From Natrialba aegyptia DSM 13077 (GTDB lineage: Archaea > Halobacteriota > Halobacteria > Halobacteriales > Natrialbaceae), in the NCBI RefSeq assembly GCF_000337535.1, contig NZ_AOIP01000031.1, positions 98,942 to 162,941 on the forward strand: 64,000 nucleotides of DNA, in the 5' to 3' direction. Positions 1-10,373 of this stretch are shown one piece after another. Numbering within the stretch: position 1 is the stretch's first letter; every line of letters begins with the position of its first letter. Below the pieces are notes generated by a model. The model saw only the letters and a list, made by a program, of their open reading frames with translations, ran no database searches and was not told the DNA's origin. The translations under genes were made by a program, and so were the position numbers.

Positions 1-796
1 AGTTGTTCGTCGCCTGGACGATGGCCTCGCCCATCACGGGTGGATTCTCCGCGCCGAAGATGCCGCTGCCCACGAAGATACCGTCGCACTCGTGGTGCAT
101 CATGAGCGCCGCGTCTGCGGGCGTCGCGATCCCGCCGGCGGCGAAGTTGACGACCGGGAGACGACCCATCTCCGCGGTTTCGTGGACCAACTCGGCGGGT
201 GCTTCGATCTCGCGCGCGTAGGCCTCGCGCTCCTCGTGAGTCATGCCCTCTAACTCGCGGATCGCGCCCTTGATCGTCCGCTGGTGGTGGACGGCCTGGT
301 TGACGTCGCCGGTGCCGGCTTCGCCCTTGGTACGGATCATCGCCGCACCCTCGTTGATTCGGCGCAGTGCCTCGCCGAGGTTGCGCGCGCCGCAGACGAA
401 GGGTGCCGTAAAGTCGCGCTTGTCGATGTGGTAGGCGTCGTCGGCGGGCGTAAGAACCTCGCTCTCGTCGATCATATCGACGCCGACGGCCTCCAGGATC
501 TGGGCTTCCTTCGTGTGCCCGATGCGGGCCTTGCCCATCACCGGGATGGAAACTTCCTCGACGATCTCCGCGACATCGGCGGGGTCCGCCATGCGAGCGA
601 CGCCGCCGCGCTTGCGGATATCTGCGGGGACAGCTTCCAGCGCCATGACGGCGACTGCACCAGCGTCCTCGGCAATACGGGCCTGTTCGGGGTTGACGAC
701 GTCCATGATGACGCCGCCCTTTTGCATCTGTGCGAAGCCGCGCTTGACGAGGTCGGTCCCGCGTCGCAGTTCCTCGAGATCGGTGGTCTCGGTCAT
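1..796 (-). CDS. pdxS: Pyridoxal 5'-phosphate synthase lyase subunit PdxS (partial, 3' end beyond window)
   Basis: The reverse strand from an ATG at 796 reads uninterrupted to the window edge. It begins [20 protein letters not shown] and continues through [36 protein letters not shown] and [17 protein letters not shown]. These are the hallmark blocks of PdxS/SNZ, the (beta/alpha)8 synthase that makes PLP from ribose 5-phosphate, glyceraldehyde 3-phosphate and PdxT-supplied ammonia. About 265 of the usual ~300 residues are inside the window; the C-terminus is cut off by the boundary, not by mutation. pdxT is not visible here. The gene is divergent from the DUF1405 gene, with about 200 bp of AT-richer promoter sequence between them. 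Confidence 0.95.
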   Translation of the reverse strand, partial: MTETTDLEELRRGTDLVKRGFAQMQKGGVIMDVVNPEQARIAEDAGAVAVMALEAVPADIRKRGGVARMADPADVAEIVEEVSIPVMGKARIGHTKEAQILEAVGVDMIDESEVLTPADDAYHIDKRDFTAPFVCGARNLGEALRRINEGAAMIRTKGEAGTGDVNQAVHHQRTIKGAIRELEGMTHEEREAYAREIEAPAELVHETAEMGRLPVVNFAAGGIATPADAALMMHHECDGIFVGSGIFGAENPPVMGEAIVQATNN

Positions 797-997
797 AGTG
801 TGGCGTTTTCACCCATCGCACTTACGCGTGTCTGTTGCGGATACGTCTCTGTTACAACTCGTTTACCGTGGTCCGAAATAGATCGACTCGCGTCCATCAT
901 TATCGGGTTATATTGAATACCGTTCAGTGTTTGAAACTCCACTCGCACCTAATCGCTACTGTTTTGCGGACTCCGTCCGTCGAACTGGACGAAACCG

Positions 998-1762
998 ATG
1001 ACTCCGTCGACCAGGCCGTCGACCCGCGATCGCGATCGATTGCCGCGGTATCTCGCCCCTGTTCCGCGATCGATCGAAAATCTGGGACTCCGCCTCGCGT
1101 GGCTCGTCGTGGCGATCAATCTCGCCGGAACGGCCTTCGGGTTTTGGTACTACTCCGGCCAGTTCGCCGGAACGCCACCGGCACTGTGGCCGTGGGTTCC
1201 CGACAGTCCAATGGCGACCCTGCTCATTGCGCTCGCGATCGCCGCCTGGAAACTCGGCCACGAACTCCCGTGGCTGACCGCACTCGCGTTCTTCGGGAAC
1301 GTGATCCTCGGCCTCTGGACGCCGTACACGCTGCTCGCGTTCGCCGACGCCTACGCCTCCCTCGATCCGCTCATGTACCAGTTCCTGTTCTGGAGCCACC
1401 TCGCGATGGTCGTCCAGGCGTTCGTCCTCCACCGCATCACCGACTTCCCCGTTCGAGCCGTCGCCGTCGCACTCGTCTGGTACGCGAGCAACCTCCTCGT
1501 CGACTACTTCGTCCCGGTCGCCGGCGACCTCCATCACACGATCATCCCCGTGGCGCGTGATACCCCCATGTTCCTCGGAGCCGACGCCCTCGGCGTCGTC
1601 GCCGGCGGCGAAGTCACGTTCACCCTCCTCGCTCTCTTTCTCGCGCTGGCGACGCGCATCAAGCACTGCGAACGCGAACTCGACCGGGAGCGGGCGACTC
1701 AAGCGGCGTCCGAGGCAGAAACGGAACCGGCTGGCGGCGTCGAGAGCACGACGCGACCGTAA
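998..1762 (+). CDS. DUF1405 family membrane protein
   Basis: A 254-residue integral membrane protein with about six hydrophobic segments after a basic, arginine-rich N-terminus. Features such as GFWYYSGQF, a WKLGHELPWLT loop and FWSHLAMVVQAF fit the DUF1405 (COG4347, YpjA-like) family, whose function is unknown. The last ~40 residues are a charged cytoplasmic tail rich in Glu, Arg and Ala. ATG at 998 is the first start giving the full first membrane segment; an upstream in-frame start is not needed. It stands alone between pdxS and a small minus-strand gene. Confidence 0.85.
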   Translation: MTPSTRPSTRDRDRLPRYLAPVPRSIENLGLRLAWLVVAINLAGTAFGFWYYSGQFAGTPPALWPWVPDSPMATLLIALAIAAWKLGHELPWLTALAFFGNVILGLWTPYTLLAFADAYASLDPLMYQFLFWSHLAMVVQAFVLHRITDFPVRAVAVALVWYASNLLVDYFVPVAGDLHHTIIPVARDTPMFLGADALGVVAGGEVTFTLLALFLALATRIKHCERELDRERATQAASEAETEPAGGVESTTRP

Positions 1763-1819
1763 CGGACGGCGGCCACACCTTCTCGGAAACGAGTTCTGGA
1801 AAACGAGTTCATCGTCCGA

Positions 1820-2188
1820 CTACTCGAGTTCAGCTGTCCGAACGCGGTAGTACTGACCCCGGAACTCGTAGAGACCGTCGCTGTCGTGCCCGAACGCCGG
1901 ATGCGTGCCGTTGTATTCCTCGATACGAACGGTGGATACGTCGCGCTCGGCTGCGAGTGCGACCGCATCCCAGAGTTGGCTGTGCCGGAGCAGTTGCTCC
2001 GTGATCAGCCGCCGTGGCTCCGTCCCGCCGTCCGGTTCGTCGACGACCTCGAGTTCGAACTCGCACAGTCGCTGATACTCGTCGTTGGGATCGCCGCGCG
2101 TCGAGGTGGTGATAAGGGTGTCGGTATCGCCGTCGCCCTCGTCATCGAGTTCGGTGTCCGCGATCGCGTCCGTCGGCGTCAGTGTCAA
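1820..2188 (-). CDS. Small acidic haloarchaeal protein of unknown function
   Basis: A 122-residue, strongly acidic protein. The N-terminal ~30 residues are Asp/Thr-rich and probably disordered. The rest (LCEFELEVVDEPD, EQLLRHSQLWDAVALAAE, EEYNGTHPAFGHDSDG) looks like a compact alpha/beta domain. The only start just inside the upstream TAG stop is a TTG at 2188, and no ATG lies in frame, so the start is uncertain. I do not recognise a family. Codon use and acidity match neighbouring real genes, and the opposite-strand frame is arginine-rich and implausible. Confidence 0.6.
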   Translation of the reverse strand: MTLTPTDAIADTELDDEGDGDTDTLITTSTRGDPNDEYQRLCEFELEVVDEPDGGTEPRRLITEQLLRHSQLWDAVALAAERDVSTVRIEEYNGTHPAFGHDSDGLYEFRGQYYRVRTAELE

Positions 2189-2373
2189 CTACTCGGCCTC
2201 GAGTTCGAACGTCGTCGCGAACGCAACCCGTCTTCAAGAGGATACGGATAACTAAAAGAACGATTTGACCGCCGGTTTCGTCCGGTTCCGGTCAGCACCA
2301 GCATCGGAAATTTCCCGCCGGTTCCGTTGCTGAACTCGAAGCGAAGCGAGGCCAGCGAGTTCGTCGCCGTCGA

Positions 2374-5049
2374 TTAGTCGACGATGACGACCGCCGACTC
2401 GGTCTCGATCATGTCCCCTTCGCCGGAGTAGGTGCGTTCGAGTTCGACCTCGAATAACTCGTCGTCGAGTTCTTCGCCGGCGACGCGGAGCACGTCGGCG
2501 TCGCGGTCGATCTCGTACTCGCCGCTTTCGATGCCGGCGTCGATGTCGCCGACTTTGGAGCCGAACTTCGGTCCGAGCGTCGAGTAGTCGAGATCGATCG
2601 AAGCGACTTCGGTGGTGACCTCCGGTTCGGTCTCGAGGACCGCGAGGTCCTGCACGTGCATCACGTTCTGGATGGCGTCCTCGAAGCCCTCGATCGGGCC
2701 GTAGACGGAGACCGATTCGAGGTCGGCGTTCAGCGGCAACTGGTGCTCGCTCTTGTAGCGTCGGAGCGCGCCGATGACTTCGAGTGCGGTCTCGCCGGCT
2801 TCGAGGTCGGCCTCGTAGCCCTGCGGGCTGGGCCAGTCGCGAGTGTGGATGCTCGTGTCGTCGAGAGCAGCGTCACCGTCCGCGTACACCGCCTGCCAGA
2901 TCTCCTCCGTCACGTGCGGCAGGAACGGGGCCCAGAGTTCGAGGAAGGTTCGGTGTGCGGTCCGCAGCGCGTACTGCGTCGAGGGATTGTCCTCGCGGCC
3001 CTTCGCGATTTCGAGGTAGTCGTCGCAGAAGGTGTTCCAGAAGAACGTGCGCAGGCGGTCGCGCGCCTTGGCGAACTCGTAGTCCTCGAACTGCGCGGTG
3101 AGTTCGTCGACCGCGTCGTCCAGTTCGGCGAGCAGCCAGCGGTCGATCGGCTCGAGTTCAGCTGGCTCCTCGGGTTCGCCAGGTTCGGCGGGCGCGAGCG
3201 TGTCGACGAGTTTCGAGGCGTTCCAGAGCTTGCGAAGGAGTTTCTCGCCGGCGCGCAGGTCTTTCTCCTGGTACGGGAAGTCGTCGCCGACGGCGGCGCT
3301 CGCCGTCCAGAAGCGCACGGCGTCCACCGGATACTCCGCGAGGACCTCGTCGGGGGCGACGATGTTCCCTTTGGATTTGGACATCTTCTCGCGGTTCTCG
3401 TCCAGCACGTGGCCGTGGATCATCGTTGCGTCGAAGGGCACCTCGCCGGTGTGCTCGTAGCACTTGACGACGGTGTGGAACAGCCAGAACGAGATGATGT
3501 CGTGACCCTGGGGGCGCAGATCGAACGGGTAGAGTTCCGGCTTGTCCATCGTGAACGCCTCCGCGTCGGCGTCCCAGTCCCAGCCGGCATTGATGAGCGG
3601 CGTCAGCGAGGACGTCGCCCACGTGTCGAAAACGTCCTCCTCAGCGCTGAACTCGTCGTGGCCGCATTCGGGACAGGCGTCGACCGGCGGCTCGTCGGAA
3701 AGCGGGTCGACCGGGAGATCTTCCTTTGCGGCCATGATCTCGTGGTCGCACTCGGCGCAGTACCAGACCGGGAACGGAATCCCCGAGTCGCGTTGGCGCG
3801 AGATGAGCCAGTCCCACTCCAAGCCCTCGATCCAGTGCTTGTAGCGGGTGAACATCTTCTCGGGGTACCAGTCCATCTCCCGGCCGGCCTCCAGGTACTC
3901 CTCCTTGTGGTCCAGAATCTCGACGTACCACTGCTTGGAGACGCGGAACTCGACGGGCGTGTCACAGCGCTCGTGGACGCCGACGGCGTGCGTGATCTCC
4001 CAGCGGTCGCGCAGGTACCCGTCGTCGTCTAAGTCCTCGACGATGGCCTCGCGCGCTTCTTCCGTCGAGAGGCCCTCGTAGTCGCCCGCCAGGTCGGTCA
4101 TCGTCGCCGACTCGTCGATGGCGACGCGAAGCGGCAGGTCGTGGGCCTGGTACCACTCGATGTCGTTCTGGTCGCCGAAGGTACAGCACATGACGACGCC
4201 GCTTCCCTTCTCCATGTCGACGCGGTCGTCCGCGATGATCGGCACCTCGTGGCCGAAGATCGGCACGCGAGCCGTCTCGCCGACGAGATCCTGATTGTCC
4301 TCGTCGTCCGGGTGGACGAAGACGGCGACGCAGGCCGGGATGAGTTCGGGTCGCGTCGTGGAGATGATGAACTCGTCGCGGTCCGCACCGTCACCGACGA
4401 CGTCGAACGCGATGTCGTTGAAGTGCGAATGCCGCTCGTCGTCTTCCATCTCGACCTGGGAAATCGCCGTCTCGCACTCCGGACACCAGATCGCAGGGGC
4501 CTTCTTTCGGTACTCCCGGCCCTTCTCGTAGAGATCGAGGAAGGACAACTGGGAGATCCGCTGAACCCGCGGCTCGATCGTCTTGTACGTGTTCGACCAG
4601 TCGATCGAGGTGCCGAGGTTTTGCATCTTCTCGGTGAACTCGGCCTCGTACTCCGTACAGACCTCGCGGCAGAGTTCCTGGAACTCGCGGCGCTCGTAGT
4701 CCTGGTGGCGGATGTCGAGTTCTTTCTCGGTCAGGCGCTCGCTCGCGATCCCGTTGTCGTCGTAGCCGAACGGAAACAGCACGTCGCCGTCCGCCATCCG
4801 CTGGAACCGGGCGGCGAAGTCCTGCAGGGTGGAGCCGTAGAGGTGGCCCATGTGCAGACTGCCCGAGACCGTCGGCGGCGGCGTGTCGATGGCGTAGACG
4901 GTGTTCGGATCGCGTTTGGGGTCGCTCTCGTAGGCGTAAATCTCCTCGTCGACCCAGCGGTCCTGCCAGCGCGACTCGACCGTTTCGGGGTCGTAGCCGC
5001 CCTCAAGCGATGGTTCGGGGTCTTCGTCCGTTTGTGCGTCCATACTCAT
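2374..5049 (-). CDS. valS: Valyl-tRNA synthetase
   Basis: A class I aminoacyl-tRNA synthetase that charges tRNA-Val, about 891 residues from the ATG at 5049 (a second ATG lies at 5043). The nucleotide-binding HIGH motif appears as HMGH at residues 66-69, preceded by the ValS-typical PPPTVSGSL. KMSKSKGN lies near residue 556. Between them are the CP1 editing domain and two zinc-binding Cys pairs (CPEC, CAEC with CPEC). The C-terminal part is the helical anticodon-binding domain. The frame stays open a further 37 codons upstream to 5160, but that extension has no family similarity, so the internal ATG is preferred. Monocistronic. Confidence 0.97.
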   Translation of the reverse strand: MSMDAQTDEDPEPSLEGGYDPETVESRWQDRWVDEEIYAYESDPKRDPNTVYAIDTPPPTVSGSLHMGHLYGSTLQDFAARFQRMADGDVLFPFGYDDNGIASERLTEKELDIRHQDYERREFQELCREVCTEYEAEFTEKMQNLGTSIDWSNTYKTIEPRVQRISQLSFLDLYEKGREYRKKAPAIWCPECETAISQVEMEDDERHSHFNDIAFDVVGDGADRDEFIISTTRPELIPACVAVFVHPDDEDNQDLVGETARVPIFGHEVPIIADDRVDMEKGSGVVMCCTFGDQNDIEWYQAHDLPLRVAIDESATMTDLAGDYEGLSTEEAREAIVEDLDDDGYLRDRWEITHAVGVHERCDTPVEFRVSKQWYVEILDHKEEYLEAGREMDWYPEKMFTRYKHWIEGLEWDWLISRQRDSGIPFPVWYCAECDHEIMAAKEDLPVDPLSDEPPVDACPECGHDEFSAEEDVFDTWATSSLTPLINAGWDWDADAEAFTMDKPELYPFDLRPQGHDIISFWLFHTVVKCYEHTGEVPFDATMIHGHVLDENREKMSKSKGNIVAPDEVLAEYPVDAVRFWTASAAVGDDFPYQEKDLRAGEKLLRKLWNASKLVDTLAPAEPGEPEEPAELEPIDRWLLAELDDAVDELTAQFEDYEFAKARDRLRTFFWNTFCDDYLEIAKGREDNPSTQYALRTAHRTFLELWAPFLPHVTEEIWQAVYADGDAALDDTSIHTRDWPSPQGYEADLEAGETALEVIGALRRYKSEHQLPLNADLESVSVYGPIEGFEDAIQNVMHVQDLAVLETEPEVTTEVASIDLDYSTLGPKFGSKVGDIDAGIESGEYEIDRDADVLRVAGEELDDELFEVELERTYSGEGDMIETESAVVIVD

Positions 5050-5393
5050 GCTCTCACCGCCCGAATCGGGCGTCGTCGATACGTCGTCAGTGCGATGTAG
5101 CAGTGACTGTGATCCATTGCTGATACCGGTCGTTGCTCGGTGAATGCTGGTCGCCGACAATACATCCGTCGAAACAGGGTGGGGATAGGGGGCTACGGGG
5201 CCCCTACGAACACCGTCTCGCGCGGGCCGTCAGACTGACTGGCCACGGGCACGACCGCGACGGAATCGGTCATACAGTGTTATTCCATCGGATCGGTGTT
5301 AGGTGTTTCGCGTCGTAGCGGCCCGATTGCCGCCTGATTGCCGTCGTCGATACCGTGCCCGTCACTGGTCCTCGAGGAACACCGATCCGGCGG
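5050..5393. other. Intergenic region upstream of valS
   Basis: About 340 bp between the valS start and the stop of the downstream-facing CARF-like regulator gene. It is GC-rich with a run of G and C around 5180-5205. No convincing ORF is seen. Because valS reads leftward from 5049, this stretch contains its promoter and possibly an untranslated leader. No tRNA or T-box-like element is recognisable. Confidence 0.5.
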
Positions 5394-6305
<912 letters not shown>

Positions 6306-6405
6306 GGACCCGACTTGGGTGGGTTCGCCCCTAACAGTATTGGTGTCCGGCGGGACCACACTGGTGCGACGGAACCACCTAGTACGACAGGGCTATCCAC
6401 ATTGA

Positions 6406-7119
6406 CTAGTCGTCGGTGTGTTCTTCCTCGTCTTCGTCCCGGCTGAACTCGACGGTCCGAACGAGTTCGGAAATCGTCTCGCGGTCCCGTTCGGGAGCGG
6501 TTTCGATGGTCCCGCTTGCGACGGTGATCGATTCGAGCGGAAGGATGCCGCCGGCGACGCCGTAGCTCGTTTCGGTCGGCCAGACGGCGACGTTGGCTTC
6601 GGCGTCGAGGTGTGCGAGCCCGGTGCCGTCCGTCGCGTTGTCCGTGCTCCCGGACTCGGTTTTGGTTTCGGTTTTGGTTTCGCCCCCGTCACCGCCCTTT
6701 CGGTCGCCTCGATCGCTCGCCGAGGCGGGGATCGGATAGGCTACGTCGAGGACGTACCAGCGGCCCGCCTTCCCGTTCGGGCCCTCGAACTCGAGCGTCT
6801 CTCGGGTGCCCTCGATCGTCAGTCCCTCATCCCTGAGGGTTTCAGCGAACTGTGCTTTCGCCTTCGGCGCGGCTTTCGAGAGCGCAGCGTCGGGCGCGAT
6901 GCCGACGGTCGACAGCGACGGGGAAATCGACAGATCAACGGCGAACAGCGATCGGAGCGGGACGTCGCTCGGACCGAGCGAGGCGGCGGGCGTCGTCTCG
7001 GCCGGCTCGTACAGCGTCGTCTCGGCGGTGATCGACGCCACCAGGACGGTGGTTTGTCCGGTTCGAGTGCCGAGCGGTCGCCAGGTTTCGGCAAGGGCTG
7101 CAGGGAGATCGGTTGGCAT
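6406..7119 (-). CDS. Uncharacterised haloarchaeal protein
   Basis: About 237 residues from the ATG at 7119 (MPTDLPAALAETW); the ORF itself is open to 7167. No signal peptide or membrane segment is seen. A low-complexity insert near residues 150-175 contains TKTETKTES, encoded by short tandem repeats around 6655-6690. Flanking blocks (WYVLDVAYPIPASA, LAHLDAEANVAVWPTETSYG, GGILPLESITVASG) look like beta-rich globular sequence. I do not recognise the family. It begins 45 bp downstream of the symporter stop and could be cotranscribed with it. Confidence 0.7.
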   Translation of the reverse strand: MPTDLPAALAETWRPLGTRTGQTTVLVASITAETTLYEPAETTPAASLGPSDVPLRSLFAVDLSISPSLSTVGIAPDAALSKAAPKAKAQFAETLRDEGLTIEGTRETLEFEGPNGKAGRWYVLDVAYPIPASASDRGDRKGGDGGETKTETKTESGSTDNATDGTGLAHLDAEANVAVWPTETSYGVAGGILPLESITVASGTIETAPERDRETISELVRTVEFSRDEDEEEHTDD

Positions 7120-7163
7120 CGCCCGTGGATACGGCGGTGGGTCCTTTCGGTGTGTCGCTCTCG

Positions 7164-8648
7164 TCACTCCGCGCCGGTCTCGTTCCTATCGAAGTACAGC
7201 GCGCGTCGTTCGGCCGCCGCCGGCGTCGTCACCAGCGACACCGCGACGGTCGCGGCCAGTCCGAGTGCCATGCCGACGACCCCGGCCGACCATCCCGCGT
7301 ACGTGCCGGGAACGACCGTCGCAAAGTGACTCAACAGATAGAACGCCTGACTGAGGAGGATTCCGGCTCCGATCCCCGCTCGCGTCGTCCGCCGCCAGTA
7401 GAGCGCGGCCAGTACCGGCAGTGCGAGCTGGGCGAATCCGCTAAAGGCCGCATCGCCGAGTTCGAACAACGTTGCCGGGTTCACGAGGCTGACGAGGAAC
7501 GCCGCCGTCGCGAAGACGACGACGCCGATACGGGCGAGCAGATCTTCGCGCCGGTCTGATACGTCGCGCGAGCTGAACTCGGCGAGCGGGCGGTAGAGAT
7601 CCCGCGTGAAGTACGACGAGCCGGACAGCAACATCGAGTCCGAGGACGACATCATCGCGGCCATCGCGCCGGCGATGACCAGCGCGGCGAACCAACCTGG
7701 GGTGAACTCGGTGAGGACGATAGGGAAGACGTTTCCGTCGGCCGGAACCGTCACGTCGAGACCGTGCGCCCACGCGCCGATCATGAACGAGGGGACGAAC
7801 AGGAGCACGCAGAGAATCGGCCAGAGCGCGAACGATCGCTTCAGAACGGTCCGCGAGCCGGCGGCGAAAAAGCGCTGGTTGACCTGCGGGAACATGGCGA
7901 CGCCGAAGCCGATCACGAGCGCCCTCGAAAGCATCCATTGGGGCGTGTAGTGGTCGCTTCCGAGCGCGACGTGAGCGGCCGCCTCGGTTTCGAGTGCCGC
8001 CGTGGCGCTGGTCGGTCCGCCGACGACAGTCAGGAGCCAGAGCATCGCGATCCAGGTGGCGACGAGCATGAACGCGCCCTGCAGGGTGTCGGTCCAGGCG
8101 ATCCCGCGCATCCCGGCGAGGACGACGTAGAGGATCATAAACGCCGTGATCAGCCCTGCGCCCGCCCAGTACGGTATCGCGCCGTCGGTCAGCGTTTCCA
8201 GGGCCGTGCCGGCACCGACCTGCTGAAGCATGACGTACGGAAAGAGCCAGAGCAGACTGACGGCCGCGATAATGCCCCGAAGAAGCCCGGAGCCGAATCG
8301 ATCGCCGAGCATCTCGCCCAGCGTAACGTAGTCGTACTGCTGGCCGAGGAGCCACTGTTTGTAGCCGATGGCGTACCAGAGGATGGCGAAGATGATGCCG
8401 TCCATCAGCCCCATGACCAGTATCCACTCCGGTCCTTCGTGGTAGGCGATGTTCGGGCCGGCGAAGAACGTAAACGCCGAGAGTAGCGTGGCAAAGGTCG
8501 TAAAGAGGAGAACGACCGTTCCGAGCGTTCGGCTCGCGAGGTAGAAGTCTGCCGCGGTTCGTTCCGTCAGTCGGTACGCGCTGAGTCCGATCAGCAGCGC
8601 CAGCACGAGATAGCCGACGACGATCCCGAGTTGTGCCGGCAGCGTCAC
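7164..8648 (-). CDS. Sodium:solute symporter (SSS family)
   Basis: A 494-residue membrane protein with about 13 hydrophobic segments. SSS-family signatures are present: the N-terminal LTERTAADFYLASRTLG, then GMRGIAWTDTLQGAFM, and AAMMSSSDSMLLSGSSYFTRD in the region of TM8, where sodium ligands lie in LeuT-fold SSS proteins. The likely start is a GTG at 8648, overlapping the TGA of the upstream DUF3311 gene by four bases, which implies translational coupling. The substrate cannot be read from sequence; an organic acid or pantothenate-like solute is typical for relatives. Confidence 0.9.
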   Translation of the reverse strand: MTLPAQLGIVVGYLVLALLIGLSAYRLTERTAADFYLASRTLGTVVLLFTTFATLLSAFTFFAGPNIAYHEGPEWILVMGLMDGIIFAILWYAIGYKQWLLGQQYDYVTLGEMLGDRFGSGLLRGIIAAVSLLWLFPYVMLQQVGAGTALETLTDGAIPYWAGAGLITAFMILYVVLAGMRGIAWTDTLQGAFMLVATWIAMLWLLTVVGGPTSATAALETEAAAHVALGSDHYTPQWMLSRALVIGFGVAMFPQVNQRFFAAGSRTVLKRSFALWPILCVLLFVPSFMIGAWAHGLDVTVPADGNVFPIVLTEFTPGWFAALVIAGAMAAMMSSSDSMLLSGSSYFTRDLYRPLAEFSSRDVSDRREDLLARIGVVVFATAAFLVSLVNPATLFELGDAAFSGFAQLALPVLAALYWRRTTRAGIGAGILLSQAFYLLSHFATVVPGTYAGWSAGVVGMALGLAATVAVSLVTTPAAAERRALYFDRNETGAE

Positions 8649-8983
8649 GGTGGCTCACCTCGCCGCTCAGATTCGAGTTCAGCGTCGGCCGGTTTTGGTT
8701 TCGATGTCCGTTCTGATTCCGGTCCCGAATTCGAACTCGGACTCGGATCCGGTCCCGGTTCAATGCCGATACCGAGTCCCCACGCACGGCGGGCGAACTG
8801 CCGGAAGACGACCGACGCGAGCCCCATCCAGCCAACGTGCCACCAGAGCCATACGGGCAAGCCGGCGACGACGGTGCTGTTCCCCCACAGGAACCACGGA
8901 ATTGCGAGCGCACAGAGGACGATGCCGACCGCGATCCAGCCGGCGAGTTCGAGAGACCCCATACCCGCTGGTCGCAGCCTCAT
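8645..8983 (-). CDS. DUF3311 small membrane subunit paired with the SSS symporter
   Basis: About 112 residues from the ATG at 8983 (MRLRPAGMGSLELAGW) or 106 from the ATG at 8962. Two hydrophobic helices (WIAVGIVLCALAIPWFLW, LPVWLWWHVGWMGLASVVF) match the short DUF3311 proteins encoded immediately before SSS permeases in bacteria and archaea. The C-terminal ~40 residues are a Pro/Ser/Glu-rich low-complexity tail (GPDPSPSSNSGPESE) absent from most relatives. The stop overlaps the symporter start, so the two proteins are probably made together. It may be an accessory subunit of the transporter. Confidence 0.8.
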   Translation of the reverse strand: MRLRPAGMGSLELAGWIAVGIVLCALAIPWFLWGNSTVVAGLPVWLWWHVGWMGLASVVFRQFARRAWGLGIGIEPGPDPSPSSNSGPESERTSKPKPADAELESERRGEPP

Positions 8984-9070
8984 CGAGTAATAACTTTCCT
9001 TCGACAGCCGGTATTGAAGACATATAGTATTCGATACGGTAGGTCGGCTCCCTCTTGCGTTTTCTCGTAG

Positions 9071-9106
9071 GTGAAATCGCTCTTTCACGTAGGAAAAGGG
9101 GTATAT
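9071..9106 (+). promoter_or_regulatory. Inverted repeat and TATA box upstream of the membrane-tethered wHTH gene
   Basis: GTGAAA-TCGCTC-TTTCAC at 9071-9088 is a perfect 6-bp inverted repeat. It lies just before a TATA-like GGTATATG (about 9100-9107), about 30 nt before the ATG at 9138. The position suggests an operator next to a near-leaderless promoter, possibly bound by the adjacent wHTH protein itself. The region also separates two divergent genes. Confidence 0.4.
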
Positions 9107-9137
9107 GTGTCGGCGAGAGAATGAGAATACGACCGAT

Positions 9138-10151
9138 ATGGCCCGTCTGTTTCCACGCCGGAGCGAGACACCCGCCCAGGACGGGCAACCCCGAATCGTC
9201 GATCTCGAGGGCGAGGACGCTGACGCGGTATTCAGCGCGCTGTCTTCGACGACGGCTCGCCAAATCTACTCCTGTCTCGATGGGGAGCCTGGAACGCCGA
9301 GCGATATCGCCGAAGCGATCGATTCGTCGATCCAGAACGTTCGGTACCACCTCGAGAACTTAGAGGACGCCGGTCTCGTCGAGGTTGTCGACACCTGGTA
9401 CTCCTCGCGCGGCAACGAGATGAGCGTCTACGCCACGACCGACGGACCGTTGATCGTGACGAGCGACGAGTCGACCGGCTCGCGGCTCAAAACGGCTCTC
9501 TCGCGCCTTATTGGCGGAGTCGGCGCGCTCGCCGGCGGAAGCCTGCTCGTTCAGTACGGCGTGGCTCGGTGGGCCGGAGCATCGTCTACCGGCGGGCAGT
9601 CGGCACCGTTTTGGAGTTCGGACGATTCGGCTTCATCGGATCAAGGTGATTCGACGGGGTCAGACCGGGAGACCGGCGAACAGGGAAGCGGCAGTGGGGG
9701 TGGAAATCAAGCAGAGTCGACGAGCGGTGATGCGGATGCCGGCGCCGGAACTGATTCGAACAGTAGCGGTGCCGATGATACGGACGTCGAGATTGCAGGA
9801 ACCGACGGCGATCATTCAAACGGAACTACCGGTTCGAACGGAACGAGCGACGCGGCCGACGGCGGTACCGGTACCGACGCCACTCCGAACGACTCGCACA
9901 ACACCACCGGCACCGACACGTCCGATCCGGGCGCATCCCACGGCGACACCGGAGGCAACGACGGGATCATCGATCACGTTCACGATTTCGCGACCGATAT
10001 CGTCGATCACGTGCAGGGATTCGCAACCGACGTTACGGACCCCCTTCTGACGAACATGCCGCCGGGACTACTCTTTTTCCTCGGCGGGCTCACCGTCTTG
10101 CTCGCCGTCACGGCCTACTGGTACTGGTTCTCCCCCCGTCCCGTCCGCTGA
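9138..10151 (+). CDS. Winged-helix DNA-binding protein with C-terminal membrane anchor
   Basis: About 337 residues from the ATG at 9138 (MARLFPRRSE). Residues ~28-100 form an ArsR-like winged helix (VFSALSSTTARQIYSCL, GTPSDIAEAIDSSIQNVRYH, DAGLVEVVDTW). Next come a short amphipathic or hydrophobic stretch (LIGGVGALAGGSLLVQYGVA), a ~120-residue Ser/Thr/Gly/Asp/Asn-rich linker with many N-x-S/T sites, and finally one strong membrane helix (LLFFLGGLTVLLAVTAYWYW) with a basic tail. The layout suggests a regulator bound to the membrane, with the linker as either an exported sensor stalk or a flexible tether. Target genes are unknown. Confidence 0.8.
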   Translation: MARLFPRRSETPAQDGQPRIVDLEGEDADAVFSALSSTTARQIYSCLDGEPGTPSDIAEAIDSSIQNVRYHLENLEDAGLVEVVDTWYSSRGNEMSVYATTDGPLIVTSDESTGSRLKTALSRLIGGVGALAGGSLLVQYGVARWAGASSTGGQSAPFWSSDDSASSDQGDSTGSDRETGEQGSGSGGGNQAESTSGDADAGAGTDSNSSGADDTDVEIAGTDGDHSNGTTGSNGTSDAADGGTGTDATPNDSHNTTGTDTSDPGASHGDTGGNDGIIDHVHDFATDIVDHVQGFATDVTDPLLTNMPPGLLFFLGGLTVLLAVTAYWYWFSPRPVR

Positions 10152-10373
10152 CCGGCCGGCTCGGAACGATCGCCCTTTGCCGGTTCCGCACACAAATAGC
10201 CAATTTACGTATGTTTTATGTACTGATAGCCGACACGTCGTTCGATCCCCAACCGACCGAACAGCAGTTTCGCATGTCAACAGCTATTTGCCGCTCACGA
10301 ACCAATTATTCAGTAAACCGGTCTCTGCACGCGTCTCTCGCGTCACCGCGCCCCACACCGGGGCAGATCTCCC

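Noticed and set aside
5050..5160. N-terminal extension of valS to 5160
   Set aside because: The extra 37 codons show no synthetase-like sequence. The internal ATG at 5049 fits the family.
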